Part shown: positions 43,001 through 50,989 of the stretch, piece after piece
How positions within the stretch are numbered: the stretch's first letter is position 1
How the letters are laid out: each line of letters opens with the position of its first letter
Assembly (NCBI GenBank): GCA_040905665.1
Contig: JBBDRD010000026.1
Location: 1-64,000 of the forward strand
DNA length: 64,000 nucleotides
Source of the DNA: DASVCN01 sp040905665
GTDB lineage: Bacteria > Deinococcota > Deinococci > Deinococcales > Trueperaceae
Direction of reading: 5' to 3'
Made by a program: the position numbers and the translations under genes
The notes under the pieces: model-generated
What the model saw: the letters and a program-made list of their open reading frames with translations, nothing else
Database searches by the model: none
What the model was told of the DNA's origin: nothing

Positions 43001-44024
43001 CCGGACCCTTGTCCGCGAGGAGCTTGGGGATCGCCTCGTGCTCGAGCGCCGCAAACGCTTCCTGGTCGCGGAAGAAGTGGGTCACGCTGATGAGGAACTC
43101 CCTAACGAGTGCCTCGGCTTCGGCGGGTTCGGCCCGAAGATGGCCCAGATAGTCGCCGAGCCGGTCGACGCCCTGTAGCTGCATCCGGCGGCCCAGGCGG
43201 CGGAACACCGTACTCCTCTTGTATTCACTGAAGTCGTGACCGGTCTTGCGGTGGATCTGTCCGAAGATCTGCCTGAGGGTCTCGGCCTCGCCCTCCTCGT
43301 GAGTTGCCCTGTCCGCGGGTAGCTCGAGGTGGGTGCTGCGGCCCTTGAGCTCGAGCAGCTTGCCGGGCATCTTTGACACCGGCAGTACCAGGTCGACGCA
43401 GCCCGACGCGATGGCGCTATGGGGCATGCCGCTGTGCTCGGCCTCCGCCTCGTCTTGCGCCAGGGTGATGCCGCCGTGCGCCTTGATCGCCTTCAGTCCC
43501 TGTGTTCCCTCGCTGCCCGTCCCGGACAGTACGATGCCCACGGCGCTTTCGCCCTGATCGCCGGCTAGCGAGCAGAAGAACTGGTCGACCACCACCGGGC
43601 GGCCGGCCGGCTGTTCGCGCTCAGAGAGGTTGAGCGTGCCGCTCTCGATCGTCAGGTGCTTGTTGGGCGGGATCACATAGACGTGATCACTCTCCACGAC
43701 CGTATCACCGCTTATCTGGGTAACACTCATCTTGGTCTGGTTTTGCAACAGCTCGGCCAGCACGCTCTCATGCTTGGGGTCCAGGTGCTGCACCACGACG
43801 AAGGCCATGCCGCTGTCCGCGGGCATGTTCTTGAAAAACGCCTTGGCGGCCTCTAGTCCCCCGGCCGAAGCGCCGATGCCAACGATGGGGAAGGCGCGGC
43901 CGGTGCCCTCTTGCCTAGTGCCCTCTTTACCCGTTTTCACTTTAGGGGGGGACGCTTTTGTTGGCTGCTTTCGTTTTTCCGTTTTTTGCTTTCGCTTCGC
44001 CATGCGCTGTTTCAGCCACCTCAC
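40080..44024 (-). CDS. CheB-CheR-PAS-histidine kinase fusion protein
   Basis: A protein of 1,314 residues (GTG 44024) or 1,307 (ATG 44003). Order: basic tail (1-42); CheB-like methylesterase (45-235) with S53 in GASAGG and H80, but Glu172 where the catalytic Asp is usual (GTGSEG); CheR methyltransferase (245-510) with VWVPGCASGEEAYSLA; a long coiled coil (about 690-770); two PAS domains; HisKA with H in VSHDLRTPL; HATPase with DNGIGFDM and GTGIGLATV; and a C-terminal tail of GETVS repeats. No receiver domain or adjacent chemotaxis gene is present. Such fusions are known in many bacteria and signal from unknown cues. Confidence 0.9.
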   Translation of the reverse strand: MRWLKQRMAKRKQKTEKRKQPTKASPPKVKTGKEGTRQEGTGRAFPIVGIGASAGGLEAAKAFFKNMPADSGMAFVVVQHLDPKHESVLAELLQNQTKMSVTQISGDTVVESDHVYVIPPNKHLTIESGTLNLSEREQPAGRPVVVDQFFCSLAGDQGESAVGIVLSGTGSEGTQGLKAIKAHGGITLAQDEAEAEHSGMPHSAIASGCVDLVLPVSKMPGKLLELKGRSTHLELPADRATHEEGEAETLRQIFGQIHRKTGHDFSEYKRSTVFRRLGRRMQLQGVDRLGDYLGHLRAEPAEAEALVREFLISVTHFFRDQEAFAALEHEAIPKLLADKGPGETVRVWVPGCASGEEAYSLAILLTEACAKLDQPPQLQLFATDIDEAALRTGRRGQYPTAIASELSAERLERYFVRENSGYRVQQGLREMVLFTSHNLLRDPPFAKLDLVSCRNLLIYLNEEVQRKVFAIFQYALKLDGYLLLGVSESPGKAVEKFAEVDRKAKLFRRRPGASEVMSFPISSPMRTGPAANQAKEIAGKGTSVGELAQRLLLKRYAPPSVVVDDSYTIVYVTGRIGTYLELAQGEPTREIFELARDGLRLDLRTALHQAKRLGEAVTRRAQVGTNGGVKAVNLTADPVADSGGMLLVTFEDVEAATERETDASDARPAAGKRRRPSKNDGASAIEELEAELTGTKKSMNETIDELETATSELRASNEEMQSINEELQTTGEELETSKEELQSSNEELTTVNQELRIKIAEASEANSVLNNLINSTDVATLFLDGELRLRRYTPRATELFHLIPGDIGRPLAHVAQRFHEVELLRGAQEVNESHNNLEREIVSKTGDWFLTRILPYHTVDDGIDGVVITLAEITERKHAEERTETARAHAQGILDTMREPLAVLDGDLRVVSASGAFYRTFQVSPEQTEGKFIYELGSGQWDIPELRKLLSTVLPKSSTVEDYEVRHDFPDIGPRILMLNARRLYQEGGHTETILLAFEDVTESRQEERLLLEAKEVLEQRVRERTADLQALNAELESFNYSVSHDLRTPLRGLDGFSQVLLEDYGDKLGEEGKHYLERIRNGADRMGNLIDDLLELSRLTHARMKPQEVDLSELARAVVEDLREREPNRAVTVDIDDDMTAYGDKDLLRIVLVNLLQNAWKFTGDPEESREEARVEVRMRRQDGQSVFVLRDNGIGFDMRYGDKMFAPFQRLHQSKKFDGTGIGLATVQRIVHKHGGRVWADGEPGKGASFYFTLSGETIGGETIGGETVSGEKTSRGTSSGGETMSGETVSGETVSGETVSGETVSGEGERA
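40092..40260. repeat. 15-bp tandem repeat encoding a GETVS tail
   Basis: The unit ACCGTTTCACCGCTA recurs in register about four times at 40099-40165, with diverged copies at 40205-40258. It encodes GETVSGETVSG at the C-terminus of the kinase fusion. The 15-bp unit keeps the frame when copies are gained or lost. Confidence 0.8.
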
Positions 44025-44140
44025 CTACTTTGAGCCGCATCTTCGACAAACTCCATTCCTTGTTAATTTCCTTACACTCTACACGCTCACGCCCCCGTCC
44101 GCCTCGTCCGTCCCGCTCGGCACTTCTGTATCATGACCGG

Positions 44141-44262
44141 CGGCCAGGAGGTCGGGATGTCTTCACGAGCGGCGAAGGTGATAGCGCAAGGGATGTGATG
44201 GAGGATCGATGACAGTGCCCGACACCCCCTGTGCGATACTGGCCCGCGGTTAGGAGGTCGGG
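44141..44262 (+). promoter_or_regulatory. Duplicated purA leader with mini-ORFs
   Basis: AGGAGGTCGGGATG occurs twice, at 44146-44159 and just before and at the purA start, with similar GC-rich sequence before each copy. The upstream copy opens a 13-codon ORF (44157-44198, MSSRAAKVIAQGM). A second one of 14 codons (44210-44254) ends just before the purA ribosome site. GATACT at 44237-44242 is a plausible -10 for purA. No longer gene lies between 44025 and 44262. Confidence 0.45.
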
Positions 44263-45480
44263 ATGCCGGGAATAGCGGTTATCGGTACTCAGTGGGGCGA
44301 TGAGGGCAAGGGGAAGGTGGTCGACGCGCTGGCTGCCGAGGCAGACTACGTGGTGCGCTATTCCGGTGGCGCCAACGCCGGGCACACCGTGGTGGTGGGC
44401 GACGACATCTTCAAGCTGCACCACCTGCCCTGCGGCACGCTGCACGACCGCCCGGTTTCGATTCTGGGCGGTGGGATGGTAATCGATCCCTGGGCGTTCA
44501 TGGAGGAATACGACGCGTTCGCACAGCGGCGCAATCCGGGCGAGGTGTTCGTGTCCCATGAGGCGCACCTGGTGTTGCCGCATCACAAGAAAAACGACGA
44601 GGGCGGGGGATTCGTCGGCACCACCGGACGAGGAATCGGTCCCTGTTACAGCGACAAGGCGCGGCGGGTGGGAATCCGGGCGGGGGACCTGGTGGACGAG
44701 AAGGTGCTGCGCGAGCGGCTCCAACGGCTCATCGAGGCCAAGCCCAACTCGACGGCGCGGGTGGGCTGGGTCGATATCGATGCCGCCTTCGCCGAGCTCG
44801 CCGGCGTGCGTGAGCGACTCGTTCCGATGATCCGCGACACCGGGGAACTCGTGCGTGAGGCGCTGCGGCAGGGCAAGCGGGTGATGTTCGAAGGCGGCCA
44901 GGGGACGATGCTCGACCTCAGCTACGGCACCTACCCGTATGTCACCAGTTCACACCCCACCGTCGCCGGAATCGTCGCGGGAGCCGGAGTGTCGCACAAG
45001 GCGCTCGACAAGGTGTATGGCGTGGTCAAGGCGTTCACCAGCCGCGTTGGCTACGGTCCCTTCGCGACCGAACTGGAGGGGGATGACGCCGCCAGATTGC
45101 GCGGTACCGGCAGCAATCAGTGGGACGAGTTCGGCACCACTACCGGCCGTGCCCGGCGGGTCGGTTGGCTAGACCTGGTGCAGCTCCGTTACGCTTGCGA
45201 GATTAATGGTTGCGACGGCCTGGTGGTTACGAAGCTGGATGTGCTGAGCGGGCTGGACCATGTCAAGGTGTGCCTCGAGTACCGCAACGGGCAGCCGCGG
45301 TACCGCGAGCTGGCGGGATGGGGTGATCTCAAGGGTTTGGGAAGCCGAGAGTCACTGCCGGATGAAGTGGTCGCCTATCTCAAGCTGATCGAGGAGGCGA
45401 CCGGCGTGGGAGTAGTAATGTTCTCCACCAGTCCGGACCGGCAGGACACCTACGGGAGAGTCGCCTGGGGGCATGGGTGA
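44263..45480 (+). CDS. purA: Adenylosuccinate synthetase
   Basis: A 405-residue enzyme that joins IMP and aspartate using GTP, the first committed step to AMP. The signature IGTQWGDEGKGKVVD is near residue 5, followed by NAGHTVVVGDD, the IMP-binding TGRGIGPCYSDK, GGQGTMLDLSYGTYPYVTSS and the GTP-base site LVVTKLDVLSG. AGGAGG gives a strong ribosome site. The next gene overlaps its stop by 8 bp. Confidence 0.97.
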   Translation: MPGIAVIGTQWGDEGKGKVVDALAAEADYVVRYSGGANAGHTVVVGDDIFKLHHLPCGTLHDRPVSILGGGMVIDPWAFMEEYDAFAQRRNPGEVFVSHEAHLVLPHHKKNDEGGGFVGTTGRGIGPCYSDKARRVGIRAGDLVDEKVLRERLQRLIEAKPNSTARVGWVDIDAAFAELAGVRERLVPMIRDTGELVREALRQGKRVMFEGGQGTMLDLSYGTYPYVTSSHPTVAGIVAGAGVSHKALDKVYGVVKAFTSRVGYGPFATELEGDDAARLRGTGSNQWDEFGTTTGRARRVGWLDLVQLRYACEINGCDGLVVTKLDVLSGLDHVKVCLEYRNGQPRYRELAGWGDLKGLGSRESLPDEVVAYLKLIEEATGVGVVMFSTSPDRQDTYGRVAWGHG

Positions 45481-46705
45481 GGACGGGAACTTGAGGATGG
45501 TCCTGTGGGCACTGGTCGTGCTGGTGCTTTCGGGTGCCGTCGGCGCCTTCGCCGTCGGCTGGGTGATGTCCAACCGCTTCCTTGTCCCTCAGCCCTATTC
45601 ACTCATGCCCGAGTTCGAGATCGTCACCATAGAGGATTACGCCATAGAGAACGACGCCATAGAGAACAACAGCGCCGGCGACGATGGCTACTTCGTGACC
45701 CTGCCGCTGGAGCAGCAGCCGAGCCAGTTCTCCGACGTCCGCAAGGAGGGCGTCTACAACTTGCTCTGGGAGGACGGATACGGCCGTCTGGGACCGGTGC
45801 TCCTCGATGACGACGAGCAAGTCGTGAGGCGGGTGGTCGATATCGTGGGCGAAGCTCCGAAGCCGGGAGATCCGGCGCGCCTCGACGTCACCATCTTTCG
45901 GCGCGAACCCATGGAGGATCACGGCATCCCCTTCGATGAGCTTGAGCTCGAAGGCGCCGCCGGCCGACTGTACGCCTGGTGGATCGACCAGGACAGCAAC
46001 CGAGCGGTGCTCGCCCTCCATGGCCGCCGGCGCGCCGATCGCACCGAGACGCTCCGCATCCTTCCAACGCTGGTCGACTCCGGCTGGTCGGTGCTGGCCC
46101 TCGCCTACCGGAACCACGACCTCAGCGACGCCAGCCCCGACGGCCTCTACCACTACGGCGCTTCGGAATTCGAGGACGCTCTGGTAGGGGTGGCTGAGCT
46201 GGCTCGGCAGGGGGTCGAAGAGGTAGTTCTTTACGGATTCTCCATGGGTGGCGCGGTCGCCTTGGAAGTGGCACGGCGGTGGCCGGCGTATGGCCCCGAG
46301 CTGGCGGGAATCGTGTTGGACTCACCGCTCCTCGACCCGAGGGAGGTAATCCGCAAGGGAGCCCGCGACGCCGGCCTGCCGCTGGCGAACATGGTGGCCG
46401 ACCTGTCACTCGTCGTCGCTCGCCTGCGAACCGGGGTTCAGTGGGACTCGCTGGACCAGCGCCGTTCCGCAGATGAAATAGACGTTCCGCTGCTGCTCAT
46501 TGCCGGTACCGCAGACAGCACCGTCCCAATCGAGTTGGTCGACGGGTTCGCCGGCCGCGTCGAGGCGCCCCTCGAGTACCTGCGGCTGGAGGGCGTGGAT
46601 CATGTAGAGGGCTGGAACCGGGCCAGGCCGCGCTACGAGCAGGCAGTCGAGGATTTCCTTGGCCGGGTTTCCGAAGGCGAACAACACACTGAGTCGGGTG
46701 ACTAA
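45473..46705 (+). CDS. Membrane-anchored alpha/beta hydrolase
   Basis: A 410-residue protein with an N-terminal transmembrane helix (about 8-30), an extracytoplasmic region of about 110 residues containing a short near-repeat of acidic IEND/IENN units (about 55-65), and an alpha/beta hydrolase domain from about 150. The nucleophile elbow is YGFSMGGA (about 258), with acid AGTADSTVP and His DHVEGWNRA completing the triad. The substrate is unknown; an esterase or peptidase role is possible. It overlaps the purA stop by 8 bp, so it is coexpressed. Confidence 0.82.
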   Translation: MGEDGNLRMVLWALVVLVLSGAVGAFAVGWVMSNRFLVPQPYSLMPEFEIVTIEDYAIENDAIENNSAGDDGYFVTLPLEQQPSQFSDVRKEGVYNLLWEDGYGRLGPVLLDDDEQVVRRVVDIVGEAPKPGDPARLDVTIFRREPMEDHGIPFDELELEGAAGRLYAWWIDQDSNRAVLALHGRRRADRTETLRILPTLVDSGWSVLALAYRNHDLSDASPDGLYHYGASEFEDALVGVAELARQGVEEVVLYGFSMGGAVALEVARRWPAYGPELAGIVLDSPLLDPREVIRKGARDAGLPLANMVADLSLVVARLRTGVQWDSLDQRRSADEIDVPLLLIAGTADSTVPIELVDGFAGRVEAPLEYLRLEGVDHVEGWNRARPRYEQAVEDFLGRVSEGEQHTESGD

Positions 46706-46710
46706 GTACA

Positions 46711-46739
46711 TTGACTAAGCTAGCAGAGAAGCATATATT
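46711..46739 (+). promoter_or_regulatory. Promoter of the Phd/PIN module
   Basis: TTGACT (46711-46716), 17 bp, TATATT (46734-46739), then 6 nt to the antitoxin ATG: a leaderless start. TGACTAAG is repeated at 46699 and 46712, 13 bp apart, and overlaps the -35 box, a candidate antitoxin operator. Confidence 0.75.
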
Positions 46740-46745
46740 GACTTC

Positions 46746-46973
46746 ATGGCCGAAGTAGGTGTTCACGAAGCGAAAACTACGCTATCTCAGCTCTTGCGCC
46801 GCGTTCAGTCGGGAGAAGAAGTAACGATCCTACGTGGTGGAACGCCGGTAGCTAGACTTATCCCGGTCAGGCCGGAGAAGCGTCGATTGGGCCAGGACGC
46901 TGGACGGTTCGTAGTTCCGGACGACTTTAATGCCCCCCTTGACGAGGAGATCCTGAAAGATTTCGAATCTTGA
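46746..46973 (+). CDS. Phd/YefM-family antitoxin
   Basis: A 75-residue antitoxin. The N-terminal Phd fold is clear: EVGVHEAKTTLSQLLRRVQSGEEVTI followed by RGGTPVARLIPV. The acidic C-terminus (about 50-75) would wrap around the toxin. The toxin start overlaps its stop by 4 bp (TTGA). Confidence 0.92.
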   Translation: MAEVGVHEAKTTLSQLLRRVQSGEEVTILRGGTPVARLIPVRPEKRRLGQDAGRFVVPDDFNAPLDEEILKDFES

Positions 46974-47356
46974 AGTTACTTCTCGATACCCACATCTGGC
47001 TCTGGATGCTCGTGTCACCCGAACGATTGGGTTCACTCGGACCTGTCATCGAGGACACCCGGAACGAGCTTGTCCTCTCGGCCGCGAGTTCGTGGGAGAT
47101 AGCTATCAAGTTTTCTTTGGGTCGGTTGTCGTTGCCAGAGGCTCCGGCAACCTACGTTCCTGATCGTATTCAATCGACGGGCGTTTCTCCCATTGCCGTC
47201 GAGCACAAGCATGCGCTAAAGGTATCCGAACTGCCTATGCACCACCGGGATCCGTTCGACCGTCTCCTGATAGCGCAAGCAAGCACACTAGGGATTGCGC
47301 TAGCGAGCGCCGATGAGCAGTTCGCCAAGTATGACATTTCTGTTTTGAATCCCTAG
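46970..47356 (+). CDS. PIN-domain (VapC-type) ribonuclease toxin
   Basis: A 128-residue PIN toxin. The acidic active-site residues are visible: LLLDTHIWLW near the start, the Glu in SAASSWEIAIKF, and the Asp residues in HRDPFDRLLIAQA and LASADEQFAKY. It would cleave RNA with Mg2+. The start is TTG overlapping the antitoxin stop. This subgroup pairs with Phd-type antitoxins, as here. Confidence 0.92.
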   Translation: MKLLLDTHIWLWMLVSPERLGSLGPVIEDTRNELVLSAASSWEIAIKFSLGRLSLPEAPATYVPDRIQSTGVSPIAVEHKHALKVSELPMHHRDPFDRLLIAQASTLGIALASADEQFAKYDISVLNP

Positions 47357-47409
47357 CCGAGGAAGTGCCAGGCCCTGGCGCCACTCCGGTCGAGTCTGCC
47401 AGTTTGGAA

Positions 47410-47432
47410 GCTCCTCGATTCGGTTGAGGAGC
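47410..47432. terminator. Hairpin between convergent PIN toxin and citrate synthase genes
   Basis: GCTCCTC and GAGGAGC form a 7-bp perfect stem around a 9-nt loop in the 171-bp gap between two convergent stops. No T tract follows on either strand, so it is a weak terminator candidate. Confidence 0.3.
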
Positions 47433-47527
47433 GCCCGGGTTGATGCCTGGTCGCGTCACGTCTGTCGTACCTGGACTGTCAGAAAACCCTCAACCCCGAA
47501 TTGGGCAGAGGAGCCTGTTCAGGTACC

Positions 47528-48670
47528 TCAGCGCTGTTCTATCGGCGTAAAAGTCTTTCCGCGCGGACCCTCGTACACCAGTCGCGGACGCATGAGTTGG
47601 TTGTCGGCGTACTGCTCGAAGAGGTGGGCCATCCAGCCCGAGATGCGCGCCACGGCGAATATCGGCGTGTACATGTCGGTGGGGAAGCCCAGCATCCGGT
47701 AGACCGAGGCCGAGTAGAAGTCGACGTTCGGTCGCACTTCCTTACCGCGCTTCTCCATCTCCCGGTCCATCACGCGCTCCATCTCCAGTCCCATTTCGAA
47801 CCACTTGGAATCTCCGGACTCGGCGGCGAGATCCTCGGCGACGTGCTTGAGGATTCGCGCCCTGGGGTCGACGACCCGGTACACCCGGTGGCCGAAGCCC
47901 ATAACCCGGCCCTGGGGGTTGGAAAGTATGTCGAGCACATACTTCTCGATACCCTCGACAGTACCGACCTTCTCCAGGGTGTTCATCACGCCGGCATTTG
48001 CGCCGCCGTGCAACGGACCCTTGAGTGAGGCGATCGCTGCCGTTACTGCACTGTAGGCATCGGTGAGGGTCGACGCAGTCGCACGGGCCACGAAGGTCGA
48101 GGCGTTGGAGCCGTGCTCGGCGTGCAGCACGAGCGCCACGTCCATAACCCTTACTGCCGCTTCGCTGGGTCGCTCGCCTGTGAGCATGTAGAGGAAATTC
48201 GCCGCGATAGTGAGGTCGGAATCGGGTTCGATCGGCTCGAGCCCCTGTCGTATCCGTTCGATCGCCGCGGTAACGGTGGGAAACTGAGCCACAAGCTTGA
48301 TCCCGATTCGGCGGACGTTGTCTAATTCCACGCCGTCGGGATCCTCATCGAAGCTGGAGAGGGCCGAGATGGCAGTGCGCAGGGCGTCCATCGTACCGGT
48401 CTCACGGGGGAGGCAGCGGATGACGTCGAAAATCGCCGGGGGAACTTCGAAGTGCGGGCGTAACCGCTCGCGGAACTGCCTAAGCTGCTGTCGGTCCGGC
48501 AGTTCTCCGTCCCATAGCAGGCAAATGACCTCCTCGAAAGTCGCCTTGTCGGCTAGTTCGCGGATGTCGTAACCGCGATAGATGAGCTCACCCTTCATCC
48601 CGTCGATGAAGCAGATCTCACTGGTGTCGATGTTGACGCCATTAAGGCCACGGCTGATAGTCTCTTCCAT
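47528..48670 (-). CDS. gltA: Citrate synthase
   Basis: A 380-residue type II-like citrate synthase that condenses acetyl-CoA and oxaloacetate. Landmarks: GELIYRGYDIRELA near the start, catalytic His in PLHGGANAGVMNTL (about 220), second His in GFGHRVYRVVDPRA (about 262), and NVDFYSASVYRMLGFP with the catalytic Asp. I chose ATG 48670, with GGAGG 4 nt upstream, over the longer frame to 48775, whose extra 35 residues are Pro-rich and unrelated. Confidence 0.95.
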   Translation of the reverse strand: MEETISRGLNGVNIDTSEICFIDGMKGELIYRGYDIRELADKATFEEVICLLWDGELPDRQQLRQFRERLRPHFEVPPAIFDVIRCLPRETGTMDALRTAISALSSFDEDPDGVELDNVRRIGIKLVAQFPTVTAAIERIRQGLEPIEPDSDLTIAANFLYMLTGERPSEAAVRVMDVALVLHAEHGSNASTFVARATASTLTDAYSAVTAAIASLKGPLHGGANAGVMNTLEKVGTVEGIEKYVLDILSNPQGRVMGFGHRVYRVVDPRARILKHVAEDLAAESGDSKWFEMGLEMERVMDREMEKRGKEVRPNVDFYSASVYRMLGFPTDMYTPIFAVARISGWMAHLFEQYADNQLMRPRLVYEGPRGKTFTPIEQR

Positions 48671-48854
48671 CTGTCCTCCGTCAGTTCGCCCGCTTCGCCT
48701 GCCCGGCGGTGGCGGATCCTGTAACTGGGGTTGATTGCAAAAACCGGTTCCGACGCACTGGACGGGTACCGTCATATCGAGTCGACCACTAGTCTACCTA
48801 ATGGGCGACCTTTAGGCTCCCTGGACTCTGCATTCAGGTGACAATCCGCGAGGT

Positions 48855-50129
48855 TCAACCCAGGGGCAGAGGAACGAGGAAGGCCACGGCCACGCCTGCA
48901 GCTGCGGCCAAAATCAGGGTGACTAGTACACCGCGGCCGAAGTCTCGGGATCCCAGCGAGAGCGCCAAGCCCGCCTTGAAGAGGGAGTTGGCCGCGACGG
49001 CCAGCGCCAGCCCACGAGCGGCGACCGTTGGGTCGAGACCGGTGCTCACCTGGGTCGCTAACGACAATGTGATCGCGTCGAGCTGTGTTATGCCGGCTAT
49101 GACGCTGGCCAAGTAAACGCCGGTGGTGCCCAGATACTCCTGCGCGGCCCGTGCGATGACCAACACGATTGCGAATAGCAGCGCGAACTGCAGGGCGGTC
49201 TTGAGTTCGAACGGGTTTCCTATCTTGGCGCCACCCACCTCGGTGTGGGCGCTGCGCCTTAGCGAGATGATGGCGCCAACTCCCGAGACGAGGAAGATCG
49301 CTGCCAGAGGCAAGAGCGATGGGAGAACGAGTTGCGGTTGCACCAGACCCAATAGCGCCAATAATCGCGGGGCCATGATCGTCGACGCCGCCAAGACGCC
49401 AACCACGTAGACGCTCGATAGTTCAGGACGCCTTTTGCTGTTTTCGCTAAAGGAGAGAGTCACAGCGGTACTCGAGGCCAGCCCTCCGAGAATGCCCGAA
49501 AGCCCGATCCCGCGCCGCGCACCGATCGCCTTGGAGAGCACGTAACCCACGAACGACACTCCCGAAATGAGTACCACCAGCAGCCAGATGGTCCTCGGGT
49601 TCCACACGCCCCAGGGTCCGAACGGTTCGTCGGGTACCAGTGGCAGCACCACCAGTGAGACGGCGGCGAACTGCACCACGGCGAACAGATCCTGTCGCGT
49701 CGCGGCGGCGGAGAGGCGGCGCAGTTCGGGACGCAACGAGAGGACACCGGTAGCGATCACTCCGCCGGCGAGCGCGGGAACTATCAGGTCGACCCCCGCC
49801 ATGACGCCCAGGCCGAAGGCAAGAAGCACGGCAACCTCGGTCGTTCCCCCGATCTTCTCACCCGACGTTTCGCGCCAGTAGGCCAAGGCTACTAGCACCG
49901 CCAGGGCCAGGAAGGCCGCCAGCAGCAGAATTGGGCCCGCAATGTCCACGAGTTGGCCGATCACCGCACCATAGAGTGAGATGAGTGGAAAGGTCCGGAT
50001 GCCCGCGAATATCGAGCCTTGAGTCTCTCTTTTGCGCTCGCGCTCGAGTCCGATGAGGAAGCCGAGCAGGGTAGCCACCAGCAAGGACCAGATGATCGCA
50101 GCAGGCTCTGACGGGAGATTGAAGTCCAT
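48855..50129 (-). CDS. MgtC/DUF4010 membrane protein
   Basis: A 424-residue polytopic protein with about 11-12 helices. The N-terminal third is MgtC-like: ATLLGFLIGLERERKRETQG followed by GIRTFPLISLYGA. The remainder is the DUF4010 domain (SGILGGLASSTAVTLSFSENSKRR and the C-terminal ASVIAGITQLDAITLS). This fused form is common and its transport substrate is unknown. I prefer ATG 50129; a TTG lies at 50138. A small membrane protein gene ends 11 nt upstream on the same strand. Confidence 0.85.
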   Translation of the reverse strand: MDFNLPSEPAAIIWSLLVATLLGFLIGLERERKRETQGSIFAGIRTFPLISLYGAVIGQLVDIAGPILLLAAFLALAVLVALAYWRETSGEKIGGTTEVAVLLAFGLGVMAGVDLIVPALAGGVIATGVLSLRPELRRLSAAATRQDLFAVVQFAAVSLVVLPLVPDEPFGPWGVWNPRTIWLLVVLISGVSFVGYVLSKAIGARRGIGLSGILGGLASSTAVTLSFSENSKRRPELSSVYVVGVLAASTIMAPRLLALLGLVQPQLVLPSLLPLAAIFLVSGVGAIISLRRSAHTEVGGAKIGNPFELKTALQFALLFAIVLVIARAAQEYLGTTGVYLASVIAGITQLDAITLSLATQVSTGLDPTVAARGLALAVAANSLFKAGLALSLGSRDFGRGVLVTLILAAAAGVAVAFLVPLPLG

Positions 50130-50140
50130 GCCGTCCAATA

Positions 50141-50701
50141 CTACGACGGCTCATCGTCGGACAGTTCGGCGTTCTGGTCGGAGCTCGGATCGCCGGCTGG
50201 ACCGGCGCTCGGTTCCTGCACCAGTGGAGGCTCGCTTTCGGGAACCTCTTCGCCCACTTCGACCCAGCCGCTCGTCTCGCGGCGACGCAGCAGGTAGATG
50301 CCGCCGATGATGAGCAGGAAAGGAAACCACAGCGACTGAACTATGCCGGCGCGAAAGAGCCAGTAGACGAGCCCGACGCCAACAAGTACCGCGGCTGGAT
50401 AGATCGGCCAACGGCTGGGTTTGGGCTCGACTCTGTCGATTACCAGAAAGCCCGCCCCCAGGCTCATGAGGAACGCTCCCGGCCAGCGCCATGCCCCTTC
50501 GAGCAGAAGTCCGCCGGCGACGCCGGCGAGAACGCCGCCGACCACCAAGAATGCATATGTTCCCTGCTGTCGATAGGCTGCGAGGAATCCTGCTGCCGCC
50601 ACCGCTACCCAGAGCCAGCCGGTGTCGGGCCCCACGCGTGCGAGCAGCGCTAGCGACCCGGCGCCGATGAGCACGTACGCCACCACCCGTCTGCCGTTCA
50701 C
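50141..50701 (-). CDS. Hypothetical membrane protein
   Basis: A 186-residue protein with five or six short hydrophobic segments (about 7-140) rich in Gly and Ala, ending with a basic LLRRRETSGW and an acidic disordered tail (about 145-186). No family is recognised with confidence; it resembles short hypothetical membrane proteins with DUF5668-like helices. It is upstream of the MgtC/DUF4010 gene and probably cotranscribed. Confidence 0.65.
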   Translation of the reverse strand: MNGRRVVAYVLIGAGSLALLARVGPDTGWLWVAVAAAGFLAAYRQQGTYAFLVVGGVLAGVAGGLLLEGAWRWPGAFLMSLGAGFLVIDRVEPKPSRWPIYPAAVLVGVGLVYWLFRAGIVQSLWFPFLLIIGGIYLLRRRETSGWVEVGEEVPESEPPLVQEPSAGPAGDPSSDQNAELSDDEPS

Positions 50702-50989
50702 GGCAAGCTCCGGCGATCCTTCGGAAGGGTAGAAATCATGCCCAAGTGTAGCCGACGGGCTGCCGGGGACGCTCTTCTGCCTCGTGGGCTCCGTATGCTT
50801 TCTTGTGTAGGTGCATAATGGGCTCCGTTACAGCCGGTTGGAGGGGCCAAATGGTAGGGTGAAATCAAAGCGATGAAGAACCGGTCGACACCAAGAGACC
50901 GATACGAGTCCGATAAGCGGGGCCCTTCGATTGCGTCGTAGCGGGTGATAGCCCGTAGGTTCGGACGGAAGCCCTCGAGGAGGAGTGCC
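50702..50989. other. Intergenic region before the branched-chain dehydrogenase operon
   Basis: This 288-bp divergent gap contains no gene longer than 22 codons. GGGCTCCGT is repeated 33 bp apart (about 50786 and 50820), with CATAAT as a possible -10 between them. A 22-codon ORF (50873-50941, starting MKNRSTPRDR) lies upstream of bkdA. A small hairpin CGGG-TGATAG-CCCG follows at 50942-50955. Confidence 0.5.
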
